The notes under the pieces: generated by a model
What the model was told of the DNA's origin: nothing
Database searches by the model: none
The model's input: only the letters and a program-made list of their open reading frames with translations
Position numbers and translations under genes: made by a program
NCBI GenBank assembly: GCA_016720775.1
Contig: JADKJX010000004.1
Coordinates: forward strand, 496,001-560,000
Origin: Chitinophagaceae bacterium
GTDB taxonomy: Bacteria > Bacteroidota > Bacteroidia > Chitinophagales > Chitinophagaceae
Reading direction: 5' to 3'
DNA: 64,000 bases
Part shown: positions 8,733 to 17,689 of the stretch, piece after piece
How the letters are laid out: each line of letters begins with the position of its first letter
How positions within the stretch are numbered: position 1 is the stretch's first letter

Positions 8733-9543
8733 TCAGGATTTCAATTTCACTTCAAAGTCTTTCATCTTACCAACATTTCCCTGCACATCAAACAGTTCCA
8801 TGGCAATCATCGTCTTCAAACGCCATAAAAGATACATATCACCGGTTGTATGTTTTGCCTTGCTTAAATACTGGTGAATGATCTTCGATGCCTTCTGCCA
8901 GTCGGCTGTTATGAATTTCTTCAACTCGACATCATAAAAATCATACTCCTCCTGTGTTAATTTTTTTCCACCTTCCAGCAGCCTCACTCCTTTTGGATCA
9001 TTGCATGTTTTCAGCCATTCATCCGGATCAACTTCAAATTCGCTCAGTGTAATTTCTCTTGCCAGTTTTTTGGCTTTTAAAAATTCCTTTGCCGGTATCT
9101 CATGCAGCCAGTTAGGATAAAATATATTTCCCTTCTCATTCAGGAAAGGAAGGTTATTCAGGTACAGGATCAAAACCCTGCCCTGGTATTCTTTCAACTG
9201 GCTCATCAGCCAGTAATAACTGCATACATCGTGTTTGTTCTGTGCAGCCCATATCCAGATCCTTTCCTCCGGGTCATTATTTAATTTTTCAATTAAAGCT
9301 TCCGACGGTTTTGGCGTCATCCACTTCGCCACTATCAACCGAGCCGTCGTGATCACTGCCCACAAGCACATCCCGCTGCCATTGTTTGCGGGCTTCAATT
9401 CCTTCTGCTGTATAAATATCCAGCAATGGGCCAACGGCATAGTCGTCTTTGATCTGAATTATTTCGCCCGCAAGTGTTTCGTCGAGTTCAATGGCTTTTT
9501 GCAACACGTCAACATCGGCTGCATTATGTACTATATGTATCAT
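8733..9543 (-). pseudogene. DUF1835 domain-containing protein, broken by one frameshift
   Basis: The N-terminal piece (from the ATG at 9543, MIHIVHNAADVDVLQKAIEL...) and the C-terminal piece (to 8733, ...PEERIWIWAAQNKHDVCSYYWLMSQL...) lie in different frames and together make one DUF1835 protein of about 270 residues. Reading passes from one to the other near 9301-9303 if one base is removed at ACCGTCGGAAGC. No other damage is visible, so a recent mutation or a sequencing error is likely. The function of DUF1835 is unknown. It lies between parE and parC on the same strand and may be co-transcribed with parE. Confidence 0.8.
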
Positions 9544-9549
9544 ATTTTC

Positions 9550-9662
9550 AATTAAGAATTAAAAATGAAGAATTAAGAATTAAACACCCATTTATGCCAG
9601 ACTTCACCGGTAACAATTCTTTCCCTATTACAACCGGCATTTTAAATTTTTAATTCTTAATT
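9550..9662. repeat. AT-rich inverted repeat at the 3' end of parE
   Basis: AATTAAGAATTAAAAAT (9550-9566) is an exact reverse complement of 9646-9662. A second direct copy of AATTAAGAATTAA starts at 9571. The right arm contains the parE stop codon (9650-9652). The 31-nt block 9550-9580 recurs exactly at 34513-34543, so this is a dispersed repeat and not only a local hairpin. Confidence 0.7.
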
Positions 9663-11542
9663 ATTTCCTCTGCCAGGTCAAGTTCTACTTTTAAGTTATC
9701 AATAATAAAGTCCTGCCTGCTTGGGGTATTCTTTCCCATATAATATTCCAGCAATTGCTGAATATGTGTTTCGGGCAACAACATCACCGGCTGCAGCTTC
9801 ATATCATCGCCAATGAAACGGGCAAATTCATCGGGACTGATCTCACCCAATCCTTTAAACCGGGTGGTCTCCGGTTTGTTGCCAAGTTTCCGGGTGGCTT
9901 CCTGTTTTTCGGTTTCGTTGTAACAGTAAATGGTTTCCTGTTTATTCCGTACCCGGAACAAAGGCGTTTCCAGGATATAAACGTGGCCATTCTTAACCAG
10001 GTCGGGGAAGAATTGCAGGAAGAAGGTCATCAGCAATAAACGGATGTGCATGCCATCCACATCGGCATCGGTGGCAAACACGATATTATTATAGCGCAAC
10101 CCTTCATATCCTTCTTCAATATTCAATGCATGCTGCAACAGGTTGAATTCTTCATTTTCATAAACTACTTTTTTTGTAAGCCCGAAACAGTTGAGCGGCT
10201 TGCCACGCAGACTGAATACGGCCTGGGTATCCACACTTCTTGCCTTGGTAATACTTCCGCTGGCGCTGTCTCCTTCCGTGATGAAGATGGTACTCTCCTT
10301 TTGCTTCTCGGTGATCCGGTCTTTATCCTTACCAGTTGCTTCATCATTGTAATGAAACTTGCAATCTCTCAGCTTCTTATTATGCAGGTTTGCTTTCTTG
10401 GCTCTTTCATTGGCAAGCTTTTTAATGCCTGCCATATCTTTTCGTTCCCGTTCGTTTTGCTCGATCCTTCTTTTAAGTGCATCGGCCGTTTCGGGGTTGC
10501 GGTGTAAATAGTTATCAAGTTCTTTTCCTAAAAAATCACCGATGAAGTTCCGCATGGATGGCCCGCCTTCATAAACGGTTTGCGAACCAAGCTTTGTTTT
10601 TGTCTGGCTTTCAAACACCGGTTCCTGCACCCGTACGCTGATGGCTGCACAAATACTGCCCCGTATGTCGGCAGCATCGTAATCTTTTTTATAAAACTCA
10701 CGGATCGTTTTTACATAGGCTTCCCGGAAAGCAGCCAGGTGTGTGCCTCCCTGCGTGGTGAACTGGCCATTCACAAAACTGTAATATTCCTCGCCGTAAT
10801 CATTTTCATGCGTGATGGCCATTTCAATATCTTCCCCGTTCAAATGAATGATGGGATAACGGATCTCATCTTCATTGGTCTTGCGCTGCAACAGGTCGAG
10901 CAAACCATTCTTACTTACATAACGTTTGCCATTCAGGTTCATCACCAGGCCGGCATTCAGGTAACAATAATTCCAGAACTGGTTATCGAGGTATTCCTGA
11001 ACAAAGTGAAATTTCTTGAAAACAGTATCATCGGGAATAAAAGTCACAAAGGTTCCATTCTCTTCGGTCGTTTTTGCCTCTTTATGTTCTTTTATCAAAA
11101 CCCCTCTTTCAAACTCTGCGGTTTTTTCTTTTCCTTCCCGGTAAGAAGTTACTTTAAAATAATAGCTCAGGGCATTTACGGCTTTAGTACCCACGCCGTT
11201 AAGTCCCACACTTTTTTGAAAAGCTTTGCTGTCGTATTTAGCGCCGGTATTTATCTTGCTCACCACATCCACCACTTTTCCCAATGGAATGCCGCGGCCA
11301 TAATCACGGATGGTGATCGTCTTGTCCTTGATCTCCACATCCACGTGTTTGCCATAACCCATGGTATGTTCGTCGATGCAGTTGTCGATTACTTCTTTTA
11401 TCAAAACATAGATACCGTCATCGGGGCTGCTGCCATCGCCCAGTTTGCCAATATACATACCGGGCCTTAGCCGGATATGCTCCTTCCAGTCGAGGCTTTT
11501 TATGGATTCTTCGGTATAATCAAACAAATCTTTCTCTGCCAT
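9650..11542 (-). CDS. parE: DNA topoisomerase IV subunit B (GyrB/ParE family ATPase)
   Basis: The 630-residue ATPase subunit of topoisomerase IV drives strand passage with ParC. GHKL ATP-binding residues are visible: E50..N54..D57 (KEVIDNCIDE), the DYGRGIP loop, and VGLNGVGTKAVNALS. The TOPRIM domain holds FITEGDSASGS and DADVDGMHIRLLL, which bind Mg2+. The length matches ParE-type proteins of Bacteroidota and is shorter than GyrB forms that carry an insertion. It is first in a leftward run parE-DUF1835-RAYT-parC-esterase. A hairpin-forming repeat occupies its 5' leader. Confidence 0.93.
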   Translation of the reverse strand: MAEKDLFDYTEESIKSLDWKEHIRLRPGMYIGKLGDGSSPDDGIYVLIKEVIDNCIDEHTMGYGKHVDVEIKDKTITIRDYGRGIPLGKVVDVVSKINTGAKYDSKAFQKSVGLNGVGTKAVNALSYYFKVTSYREGKEKTAEFERGVLIKEHKEAKTTEENGTFVTFIPDDTVFKKFHFVQEYLDNQFWNYCYLNAGLVMNLNGKRYVSKNGLLDLLQRKTNEDEIRYPIIHLNGEDIEMAITHENDYGEEYYSFVNGQFTTQGGTHLAAFREAYVKTIREFYKKDYDAADIRGSICAAISVRVQEPVFESQTKTKLGSQTVYEGGPSMRNFIGDFLGKELDNYLHRNPETADALKRRIEQNERERKDMAGIKKLANERAKKANLHNKKLRDCKFHYNDEATGKDKDRITEKQKESTIFITEGDSASGSITKARSVDTQAVFSLRGKPLNCFGLTKKVVYENEEFNLLQHALNIEEGYEGLRYNNIVFATDADVDGMHIRLLLMTFFLQFFPDLVKNGHVYILETPLFRVRNKQETIYCYNETEKQEATRKLGNKPETTRFKGLGEISPDEFARFIGDDMKLQPVMLLPETHIQQLLEYYMGKNTPSRQDFIIDNLKVELDLAEEIIKN

Positions 11543-11572
11543 CTTATAAGTTATCTGTTAATTCGTTAACCT

Positions 11573-11632
11573 GTTAATTGGTTGGAAGATTGAGCGAAAA
11601 TCAATCGCTGCTTAACGGATTAACCAATTAAC
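11573..11632. repeat. Inverted repeat in the parE leader; intergenic 11543-11860
   Basis: GTTAATTGGTT (11573-11583) pairs exactly with AACCAATTAAC (11622-11632), and an inner stem GATTGA/TCAATC (11588-11593 with 11601-11606) is nested inside. It lies 31-90 nt upstream of the parE start. The rest of the 318-nt gap (to 11860) shows no gene; it presumably holds the divergent promoters of parE and the lipoprotein gene, but no clean consensus was found. Confidence 0.55.
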
Positions 11633-11860
11633 TAATTAACCACTAAACCTTCATTAAGGCTGCGAATATAACGGAATGCAGGGATTTTCAATGTGCGGTA
11701 ATTATCCACATTTGGAGATAAAATGTGCGAAAAAACAACTTCGTTCCTCTCTGTATTTTTTGGAGCAAGAATTACCGGAACATGATCAATATCTGTACCG
11801 CTGGTGTATTTGGTCATACTCTCAAAGTATCCATATTGTATTTTTACTGAAATTTAAGTC

Positions 11861-12502
11861 ATGAAAACAAGTAATCTATTATTGATCGTACTGGCAGGCT
11901 CCCTGGTTTTATCCTGCAACAGTACCAAAATAACTTCTTCCTGGAAGGCCGGCGATGCGGTTACCAAAACATACCATAACATAATGGTTTGGGGCATCCT
12001 TACCGAGAAAGACAGCATACTGAAAGAGAACATGGAAGCACACCTGGTGAACGACCTGGTGGACAAAGGCTACCATGCGATCTCCTCGGTAACTGTTTTC
12101 GGTGCCCGGTCGTATAAAAAACTCACCGAAAAGGAAATAGTAGATCAATTCAAGAACAGCGGTGTGGATGCAGTAATTACCATTGCTTTGCTGGATAAAC
12201 AAAAGGAAGAATTGTATGTGCCGCCCGGCATGGTCAACAACATGAACAGCTACGATCATGTTGACAAATATTACTCGGATATATACGAAAAGGTTTTTAC
12301 ACCCGGGTACTATGTAAGCACCACCAACTATTTCTGGGAAAGCAATTTATTTGAAGTAACAAAGGATAAACTTGTATATTCTGCCCGGACAAGATCCTTC
12401 GACCCATCTTCTTCAAATATGCTGGCGCATGAAAATGGTCTGCTGCTCATAAAGGACATGGTAAAAAAGAAAGTGATCATCGATCCGGTTAAGAAAGATT
12501 AA
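11861..12502 (+). CDS. Lipoprotein of unknown function
   Basis: The 213-residue protein has a type II signal peptide (LLLIVLAGSLVLSC, lipidated Cys19). After it comes TSSWKAGDAV, then a MVWGILTEKDSILKENMEAHLVNDLVDKGY segment that resembles the DUF4136-like group of envelope lipoproteins in general layout (strand, long helix, repeated strands). No catalytic motif is visible. It is probably anchored in the outer membrane facing the periplasm. The gene stands alone, 53 nt before the SDR gene. Confidence 0.75.
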   Translation: MKTSNLLLIVLAGSLVLSCNSTKITSSWKAGDAVTKTYHNIMVWGILTEKDSILKENMEAHLVNDLVDKGYHAISSVTVFGARSYKKLTEKEIVDQFKNSGVDAVITIALLDKQKEELYVPPGMVNNMNSYDHVDKYYSDIYEKVFTPGYYVSTTNYFWESNLFEVTKDKLVYSARTRSFDPSSSNMLAHENGLLLIKDMVKKKVIIDPVKKD

Positions 12503-12555
12503 GTGCTGCAAATCTTTGTAGGTATTTTTATAGTAGCTTTATAAAAATCATTTGC

Positions 12556-13368
12556 ATGAATCTAGATCTGACCGGGAAGACCGCTGTTGTTTGCGGAAGT
12601 ACACAGGGGCTTGGTTATGCCAGTGCAGTGGAACTGGCTTTGTTAGGATGTTCGGTTGTATTAATGGCACGTAATGAAGAGAAGCTGAAAGAGGTTTTGA
12701 AAACCATCGACCGGTCGAAAGGGCAAAAGCATCAATACCTGGTTGCTGATTTTTCGGATACCAATGCCGTAAAAGCTGCAATTGGTGATTTTGTAAAAAA
12801 CAATACGGTTCATATCCTCGTAAACAATACCGGTGGCCCTCCGGGCGGCACTGCATTAAATGCAAAGCCGGAAGAATTTTTAGCCGCATTCAATAATCAC
12901 CTCATTAATAACCACAACCTGACACAGGCCGTGGTTCCGGGCATGAAAGCCGCCGGTTTTGGCAGGATCATAAATATCATTTCCACTTCGGTTAAAAGTC
13001 CCATTGCCGGTTTGGGCGTAAGCAATACCACCCGGGCAGCCGTTGCCAACTGGGCAAAAACACTGGCAACGGAACTCGGGCCATTGGGTATCACGGTAAA
13101 TAATGTATTGCCTGGTTTTACAAAAACGGTTAGAGCTGATTACGTGATCTCTGCTAAAGCAAAAGCTGCTGATAAAACGGAAGAAGAAGTAATGAAGGAC
13201 CTTGTTGCAGAAATTCCTGCCGGAAGGATCGGGCAGCCGGAAGAATTTGGGGCTGCTGTTGCTTTTCTCTGCTCTCCCGCTGCTGCGTATATAAACGGAA
13301 TAAATTTACCGGTTGATGGGGAGATTAAGCTGTTTGTAGAATGCTGGATTCTAGATACTGGATGCTAG
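12556..13368 (+). CDS. SDR family oxidoreductase (3-oxoacyl-ACP reductase-like), C-terminus frameshifted
   Basis: This classical short-chain dehydrogenase has a coenzyme motif near residues 10-20 (GSTQGLGYASA, a variant of TGxxxGxG), NNTGGPPGG (replacing NNAG) and SS/T around ISTSVKSP. The usual Tyr of YxxxK appears to be replaced: at that place the sequence reads VSNTTRAAVANWAKTLATELG, so catalysis may be altered. The frame ends in an odd tail (VDGEIKLFVECWILDTGC) that runs into an intergenic repeat. Adding one G to the GGGG run at 13318-13321 gives PVDGGRLSCL and a stop at 13339, the normal family ending. Real coding therefore probably stops at 13339. Confidence 0.8.
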   Translation: MNLDLTGKTAVVCGSTQGLGYASAVELALLGCSVVLMARNEEKLKEVLKTIDRSKGQKHQYLVADFSDTNAVKAAIGDFVKNNTVHILVNNTGGPPGGTALNAKPEEFLAAFNNHLINNHNLTQAVVPGMKAAGFGRIINIISTSVKSPIAGLGVSNTTRAAVANWAKTLATELGPLGITVNNVLPGFTKTVRADYVISAKAKAADKTEEEVMKDLVAEIPAGRIGQPEEFGAAVAFLCSPAAAYINGINLPVDGEIKLFVECWILDTGC

Positions 13369-13440
13369 TAGGATTCCCATTATGTAAGAATTATTCTTGT
13401 CAGCAAGTTTTTTCCAGTATCCAGTATCTAACATCCAGTG
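13342..13440. repeat. Imperfect inverted repeat CTGGATNCTAGATACTGGAT
   Basis: The left arm 13342-13368 and the right arm 13414-13440 (read on the other strand) match at 21 of 27 positions around the shared core TAGATACTGGAT. The repeat starts just after the corrected SDR stop codon, so it is intergenic and may act as a 3' hairpin. Confidence 0.6.
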
Positions 13441-13468
13441 CCAAGTTTCCTAAATCAAACTCTCTCAT

Positions 13469-14455
13469 ATGAAAAAGATATTCCCTTTCATCATTGCTGC
13501 TTTTGTCCTTCAGCAAAATGTCTTCGCACAGTTTTATAAGAAGGACGCAGGGCTTGCTCATACTTTTTCTATTGTTGCCCGTGACCCGGTAACCGGAGAG
13601 ATGGCCGTGGGCGTGCAAAGTCATTGGTTCAGCGTGGGAACCTCCGTTAGCTGGGGCGAAGCCGGTGTGGGCGTGGTGGCGACCCAGTCATTTGTAAATA
13701 AAAGTTATGGCATCAAAGGGCTGGAATTGATGAAGAAGGGAAAAACGGCACCCGATGCTTTAAAGGAACTATTGGCTGCTGATGAAGGAAGAGAAGTAAG
13801 ACAGGTGGCAATGATCGACGTAAATGGAAACGTAAATTCTTTCACCGGAAAAAATTGCATCGACCATGCAGGCAATATCGTAGGTAAGAATTATTCGGTG
13901 CAAAGCAATATGATGCTTACAGATAAAGTAAACAGCGCCATGTCAAAAGCTTTTGAAGCGAGCGAAGGAAAACCATTGGCAGAACGTGTATTGACTGCAT
14001 TGCAGGCTGCCCAGGCTGTAGGAGGCGATATCCGGGGAAAACAATCGGCCGCTATTTTAGTAGTGGCGGGTAAAAGTAACGGCCAACCATGGAATGAACG
14101 CCTGATCGACCTGCGGGTGGATGACAATGCAGCTCCCCTTGTTGAAATGGACAGGCTGCTCAGGCTTTATCGTGCCTACGAACACATGGACAAAGGTGAC
14201 CTTGCTACGGAAAAGAATAACATGAAACTTGCCATGGAAGAATACGGTGCCGCCATGAAAATGTTCCCGGAGAATTTAGAGATGAAATACTGGACAGCCA
14301 TTACACTGGCCAATAATAAAAAAGTTGCAGAAGCTTCAAAAATGCTGCAGGCCATCTACAAAAAAGATCCAAACTGGCGTGAACTGACGAGGCGGCTTCC
14401 CAAGGTAAACCTGCTTAACATCTCGGAAACAGAATTAAAAGAATTATTGAAATAG
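13469..14455 (+). CDS. DUF1028 domain-containing secreted protein with TPR-like C-terminus
   Basis: The 328-residue protein has a signal peptide (MKKIFPFIIAAFVLQQNVFAQ). Residues about 29-225 are a DUF1028 domain: HTFSIVARDPVTGEMAVGVQSHWFSVG, then VGVVATQSFVNKSYG and VDDNAAPLVEMDRLLRLY. DUF1028 has an Ntn-hydrolase-like fold of unknown reaction. The remaining 90 residues (YRAYEHMDKGDLATEKNNM...) look like helical repeats. The next gene, a rhodanese-thioredoxin lipoprotein, begins 20 nt after the stop, so the two may share a transcript. Confidence 0.85.
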   Translation: MKKIFPFIIAAFVLQQNVFAQFYKKDAGLAHTFSIVARDPVTGEMAVGVQSHWFSVGTSVSWGEAGVGVVATQSFVNKSYGIKGLELMKKGKTAPDALKELLAADEGREVRQVAMIDVNGNVNSFTGKNCIDHAGNIVGKNYSVQSNMMLTDKVNSAMSKAFEASEGKPLAERVLTALQAAQAVGGDIRGKQSAAILVVAGKSNGQPWNERLIDLRVDDNAAPLVEMDRLLRLYRAYEHMDKGDLATEKNNMKLAMEEYGAAMKMFPENLEMKYWTAITLANNKKVAEASKMLQAIYKKDPNWRELTRRLPKVNLLNISETELKELLK

Positions 14456-14475
14456 CTTTGCAAAAAATCAAGGTA

Positions 14476-15177
14476 ATGAACTATTTACTTCGTCTTATGC
14501 AAACGGGGTTGCTATCGGTAATATTATTATCCTGCCTGGCCCAACCCAAAACAAGTTTATCAGCAGATGAATTTGAAAAAGAGATCACAACCAAAGAGAA
14601 TATTCAAATACTGGATGTAAGAACAGCAGGCGAATTTTTTTCTGGCCATATAAAAAATGCATTGCTGGCCGACTGGACAGACTCAAAAGAATTTGAACGG
14701 AGGATCGCTTTCATTGACAAGAATAAGTCGGTATATGTGTACTGCTTATCCGGCGGAAGAAGTGCTGCCGCCGCAGCTAAGTTGCGTAAGACCGGTTACG
14801 AAAATGTATATGAGCTGAGAGGCGGTACCAATGCATGGAAAGCCGCCGGCAAACCACTCGAAGGCAACAGCAATGAAAAAGGAATGAGCGTGGATGAATT
14901 CAACAAGGCGATCAACAGTTCAAAAACCGTGTTGGTTGATTTTGGTGCAGAATGGTGCCCGCCCTGCCGGAAGATGGAACCGGTTTTGAAAAGTCTGACA
15001 ACAAACAACCCCGGTAAATTCACGCTGGTAAAAGTGGATGGCGGCAGCGACCAGGCTGTCCTGCAGCAATACAAAGTAACTGCCCTCCCGGTATTCATCA
15101 TCTTTAAAGATGGCAAACAGGTTTGGCGCAAAGATGGTATGGTGGATGAAAAGGAACTGGCTGAGCAGATAAAATAA
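14476..15177 (+). CDS. Rhodanese-thioredoxin fusion lipoprotein
   Basis: The ATG at 14476 is chosen over a TTG at 14458 because AAGGT precedes it. The product has a lipoprotein signal with Cys20 (SVILLSC). Residues 28-128 form a rhodanese domain with the persulfide Cys90 in VYCLSGGRSA. Residues 137-234 form a thioredoxin domain with W160-C-P-P-C164. A surface-anchored protein that can carry sulfane sulfur and do thiol-disulfide exchange in one chain suggests a periplasmic role in sulfur transfer or oxidative repair; the partner is unknown. The WCPPC variant differs from the classical WCGPC. Confidence 0.88.
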   Translation: MNYLLRLMQTGLLSVILLSCLAQPKTSLSADEFEKEITTKENIQILDVRTAGEFFSGHIKNALLADWTDSKEFERRIAFIDKNKSVYVYCLSGGRSAAAAAKLRKTGYENVYELRGGTNAWKAAGKPLEGNSNEKGMSVDEFNKAINSSKTVLVDFGAEWCPPCRKMEPVLKSLTTNNPGKFTLVKVDGGSDQAVLQQYKVTALPVFIIFKDGKQVWRKDGMVDEKELAEQIK

Positions 15178-15182
15178 TTATT

Positions 15183-15824
15183 TCAACGCTGCTGCCTGCT
15201 TAAATATTTTCCTACCGCAATCAAAAATAAAGAAAGGCCAAGGAATGCCACAAACAGCCAACCGCTGTTGAGCAATACCCTTGGATAGCCGAGTACATCA
15301 ACATCTGTAAAAGGGTAAGGATAATAATGTACAATTGCACCACGTATGGCCGTATAGATCATGTAAACAATGGGATAGATCAGCCAGGAAAAAGCCTGCC
15401 TATACTCCAGCCTGGATTTTTCAACATATAAACACCACATCAATAGAAACAGTATGGGAATAACAAGGTGAAGCAATTCATCGGTTATCCATTGCAATCC
15501 CTGCGGCTGCCACAAAAAACGAAGGATGGCGTTATACGTAACTCCTACGATGGTAATGTAAACGGTAAGCGCTGTCAGTGTTTCCGGCTTAGAAAAGAAA
15601 ATCCCCCATTTGCTGTTTGGTTTCAGCAATAATACCGTAGCACAAACAGCCAGCATGATGTTGGTGAGTATGGTAAAGAAACTAAAATACCTCGTTATGG
15701 TTTCTGCAACAGATGCCTGCTTGCTGATGAGAATAAGATAGAACTGGGATATTAAGGCAAACCAGCCAAGCAAAGAAATAAGGATAAGATAAAACGAAGG
15801 TATTCTGACTGATTGTTTTTCCAT
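15183..15824 (-). CDS. Pr6Pr family membrane protein
   Basis: The 213-residue integral membrane protein has six hydrophobic segments (about 12-32, 42-66, 83-103, 117-135, 146-166 and 183-205). It shows the Pr6Pr/FAR-17a-like features RYFSFFTILTNIM near residue 45, HLVIPILFLL and YPFTDVDVLGYPRVLLNS. No reaction is known for bacterial members. The gene is convergent with the rhodanese-thioredoxin gene (5 nt apart) and 15 nt downstream of the formimidoylglutamase-like gene on the same strand. Confidence 0.85.
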   Translation of the reverse strand: MEKQSVRIPSFYLILISLLGWFALISQFYLILISKQASVAETITRYFSFFTILTNIMLAVCATVLLLKPNSKWGIFFSKPETLTALTVYITIVGVTYNAILRFLWQPQGLQWITDELLHLVIPILFLLMWCLYVEKSRLEYRQAFSWLIYPIVYMIYTAIRGAIVHYYPYPFTDVDVLGYPRVLLNSGWLFVAFLGLSLFLIAVGKYLSRQQR

Positions 15825-15839
15825 ATTCAGTGGGTAGTG

Positions 15840-16892
15840 TTAGTCGTGAGACAACTCTTTTATAAAATCACTCACCAAATAGCTGATCAGTTTTCCGGTT
15901 GATTCATTCTTTCTTCCGTCTGCCAGTTGCGTGGCACCTTCACAGATATACAGGTAAGCAACTTTAGCATCCTGTGCGGCAAAAGTTACAAACTTGCGTG
16001 CATGCAAAGCACTGAAGCCACTTGGCGAGAGGGCACTGCTCAACACATTCTCTACGCAATCCAGGTCGAGATCTATCCCTGTATAGGTATCTTCTGTAAA
16101 ACCGATGGCGTGTGCTACAGCCTGGATGAAATTCTTCCGTTCATGAATGAAGATGTCTTCGTAACTGATATAATCAATGAAGGGGTTGTTGTGAATATCC
16201 ACCAGTACATTTTGCGTAATGTAATTTTCATGCAGCCCGATCATACAGTATTTGCCCAGATAACCATCTTCCTCTGCATAGCGGAAGCCATTGCCGCTGT
16301 GCCTGCCATCGGCCACGTTGTAATCAGTATGTGCATCCAAGTTTATGCAATTGATCTGCGACAGCGGGATCATTTCTGCTTTATGCAATCCCTTTGCCAC
16401 ACCTTTGATAATGGGATACGCATTGTTATGTCCGCCGCCGATCATAACGGGTATTTTTTTAGAAGAAGCGATCACTTTAACCAGGTTCTCCACTTCTTCA
16501 TCAATGATATTGATGGCATGCCGGTAAGCGGTCACCTTTTCTTCATCATTGTATGCATTATTTTCTATCAGGAATTTCACATCCCCAAAATCAAAATGGC
16601 CAAGCAGCAATATATTATCACCCGGCATAAAATCATTGCTCTGCATATTTAAAAAAGCAGACAGGAAAGAAAGCCAGGCCGTATCGGTTCCGCCAATACC
16701 ATAGTTGGCCTTTACACCAAAGTCTTCCGGTATGCCGAGCACAACATATTTGGCTGGCGACTGCTGGATCACTTCGGGCCACTCTTCTCCACTCCGCAGG
16801 AATTGCACTCGTTCACCAATTTTTGTCTCAAAGCGGCGCACTTTTGTGAGCGATAAAATATCTTCCTTGCTGTAAAACTTAAAATGTTTCAT
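15840..16892 (-). CDS. Formimidoylglutamase-like arginase/ureohydrolase family protein
   Basis: The 350-residue enzyme of the arginase superfamily hydrolyses a guanidino or formimino group using two Mn2+. The metal-binding motifs are present in order: MIGGGHNN (His of GGGH), NLDAHTDYN (Asp-x-His-x-Asp) and GIDLDLDCVEN (Asp-x-Asp). The length and the N-terminal YVVLGIPEDFGVKANYGIGGTDTAW region fit Bacteroidota formimidoylglutamases of histidine breakdown. No other hut genes are nearby, so agmatinase-like or other ureohydrolase activity cannot be excluded. Confidence 0.8.
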   Translation of the reverse strand: MKHFKFYSKEDILSLTKVRRFETKIGERVQFLRSGEEWPEVIQQSPAKYVVLGIPEDFGVKANYGIGGTDTAWLSFLSAFLNMQSNDFMPGDNILLLGHFDFGDVKFLIENNAYNDEEKVTAYRHAINIIDEEVENLVKVIASSKKIPVMIGGGHNNAYPIIKGVAKGLHKAEMIPLSQINCINLDAHTDYNVADGRHSGNGFRYAEEDGYLGKYCMIGLHENYITQNVLVDIHNNPFIDYISYEDIFIHERKNFIQAVAHAIGFTEDTYTGIDLDLDCVENVLSSALSPSGFSALHARKFVTFAAQDAKVAYLYICEGATQLADGRKNESTGKLISYLVSDFIKELSHD

Positions 16893-16994
16893 GGATGGAA
16901 GATAATGAAATTCTTAGCATCTTTACTCCGCTTGTTTAACAACTTTTTGCAGTAAACAAAGGCCCGGTTTTAAAAACATCTATACCTTCGCAAC

Positions 16995-17564
16995 ATGAAA
17001 ATCACAAAGATTCTTTGCTTCCTGTACACGTTACCTGTGTTATTCGTATCCTGTACCGGTTCGGAGAATAAGCAACCCGATGATGTAACGACGCCGACGC
17101 CTTCTGTGTCAAAAGCAGAAACCGATACTGTCAAATTAAAAATTCAGCATGCCCTTGAGAAGGTCGCAGCTGCCGACCTGGAAGTGGGCGGATTTAAATT
17201 ATTATTCCTGAACATCGACAGCCTCGAATACAAAACCGTTTCCATAAAAGACTTTTACATGCAACGAAAAGAAAATCTTGAACGGTCAAGGGAAGAATAC
17301 CGGAAAATAAACGAACGGCTTTCTCAATCCGGCATTAAGGTAGATCAGTCGAAATACATGGATGATTCCCTTAAAAGCAACAAAGCCGTTCAATCGCTCA
17401 ACGAACTGATACGTAAAGCTGATACGTTAAAAACGATCTACAGCACTACGTACCATCTCAATGCAAAGACCAACACCGCTTCCTACAACACTATTTATAC
17501 AAAATTCCTTTTTATAAAAGATCTCACCGAGGTTAAAATGGAGTTTGGCGACATAAAGAAATAA
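16995..17564 (+). CDS. Hypothetical lipoprotein
   Basis: The 189-residue protein has a type II signal peptide (YTLPVLFVSC, Cys20) and a short Thr/Pro linker (TTPTPSVS). The mature part is mostly helical and charged (residues 85-150, RKENLERSREEYRKINERL), possibly a coiled coil, with no enzyme motif. It is divergent from the formimidoylglutamase-like gene, with about 100 nt between the starts. The function is not recognised. Confidence 0.7.
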   Translation: MKITKILCFLYTLPVLFVSCTGSENKQPDDVTTPTPSVSKAETDTVKLKIQHALEKVAAADLEVGGFKLLFLNIDSLEYKTVSIKDFYMQRKENLERSREEYRKINERLSQSGIKVDQSKYMDDSLKSNKAVQSLNELIRKADTLKTIYSTTYHLNAKTNTASYNTIYTKFLFIKDLTEVKMEFGDIKK

Positions 17565-17689
17565 TTCCTGTCAGAAAATTTATCCGCTCTTATTACCAAG
17601 GCTTTAACAGGAATATCTTTTTATAAATTATTAACGGGCTTCTAATTTCTGTATCAACCTGTTGGTATAATATTTGTTCATGGGCGGAT

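Noticed and set aside
11676..11864. Small frames in the parE/lipoprotein gap
   Set aside because: They cross the likely promoter region, lack a ribosome-binding site, and overlap each other on both strands.
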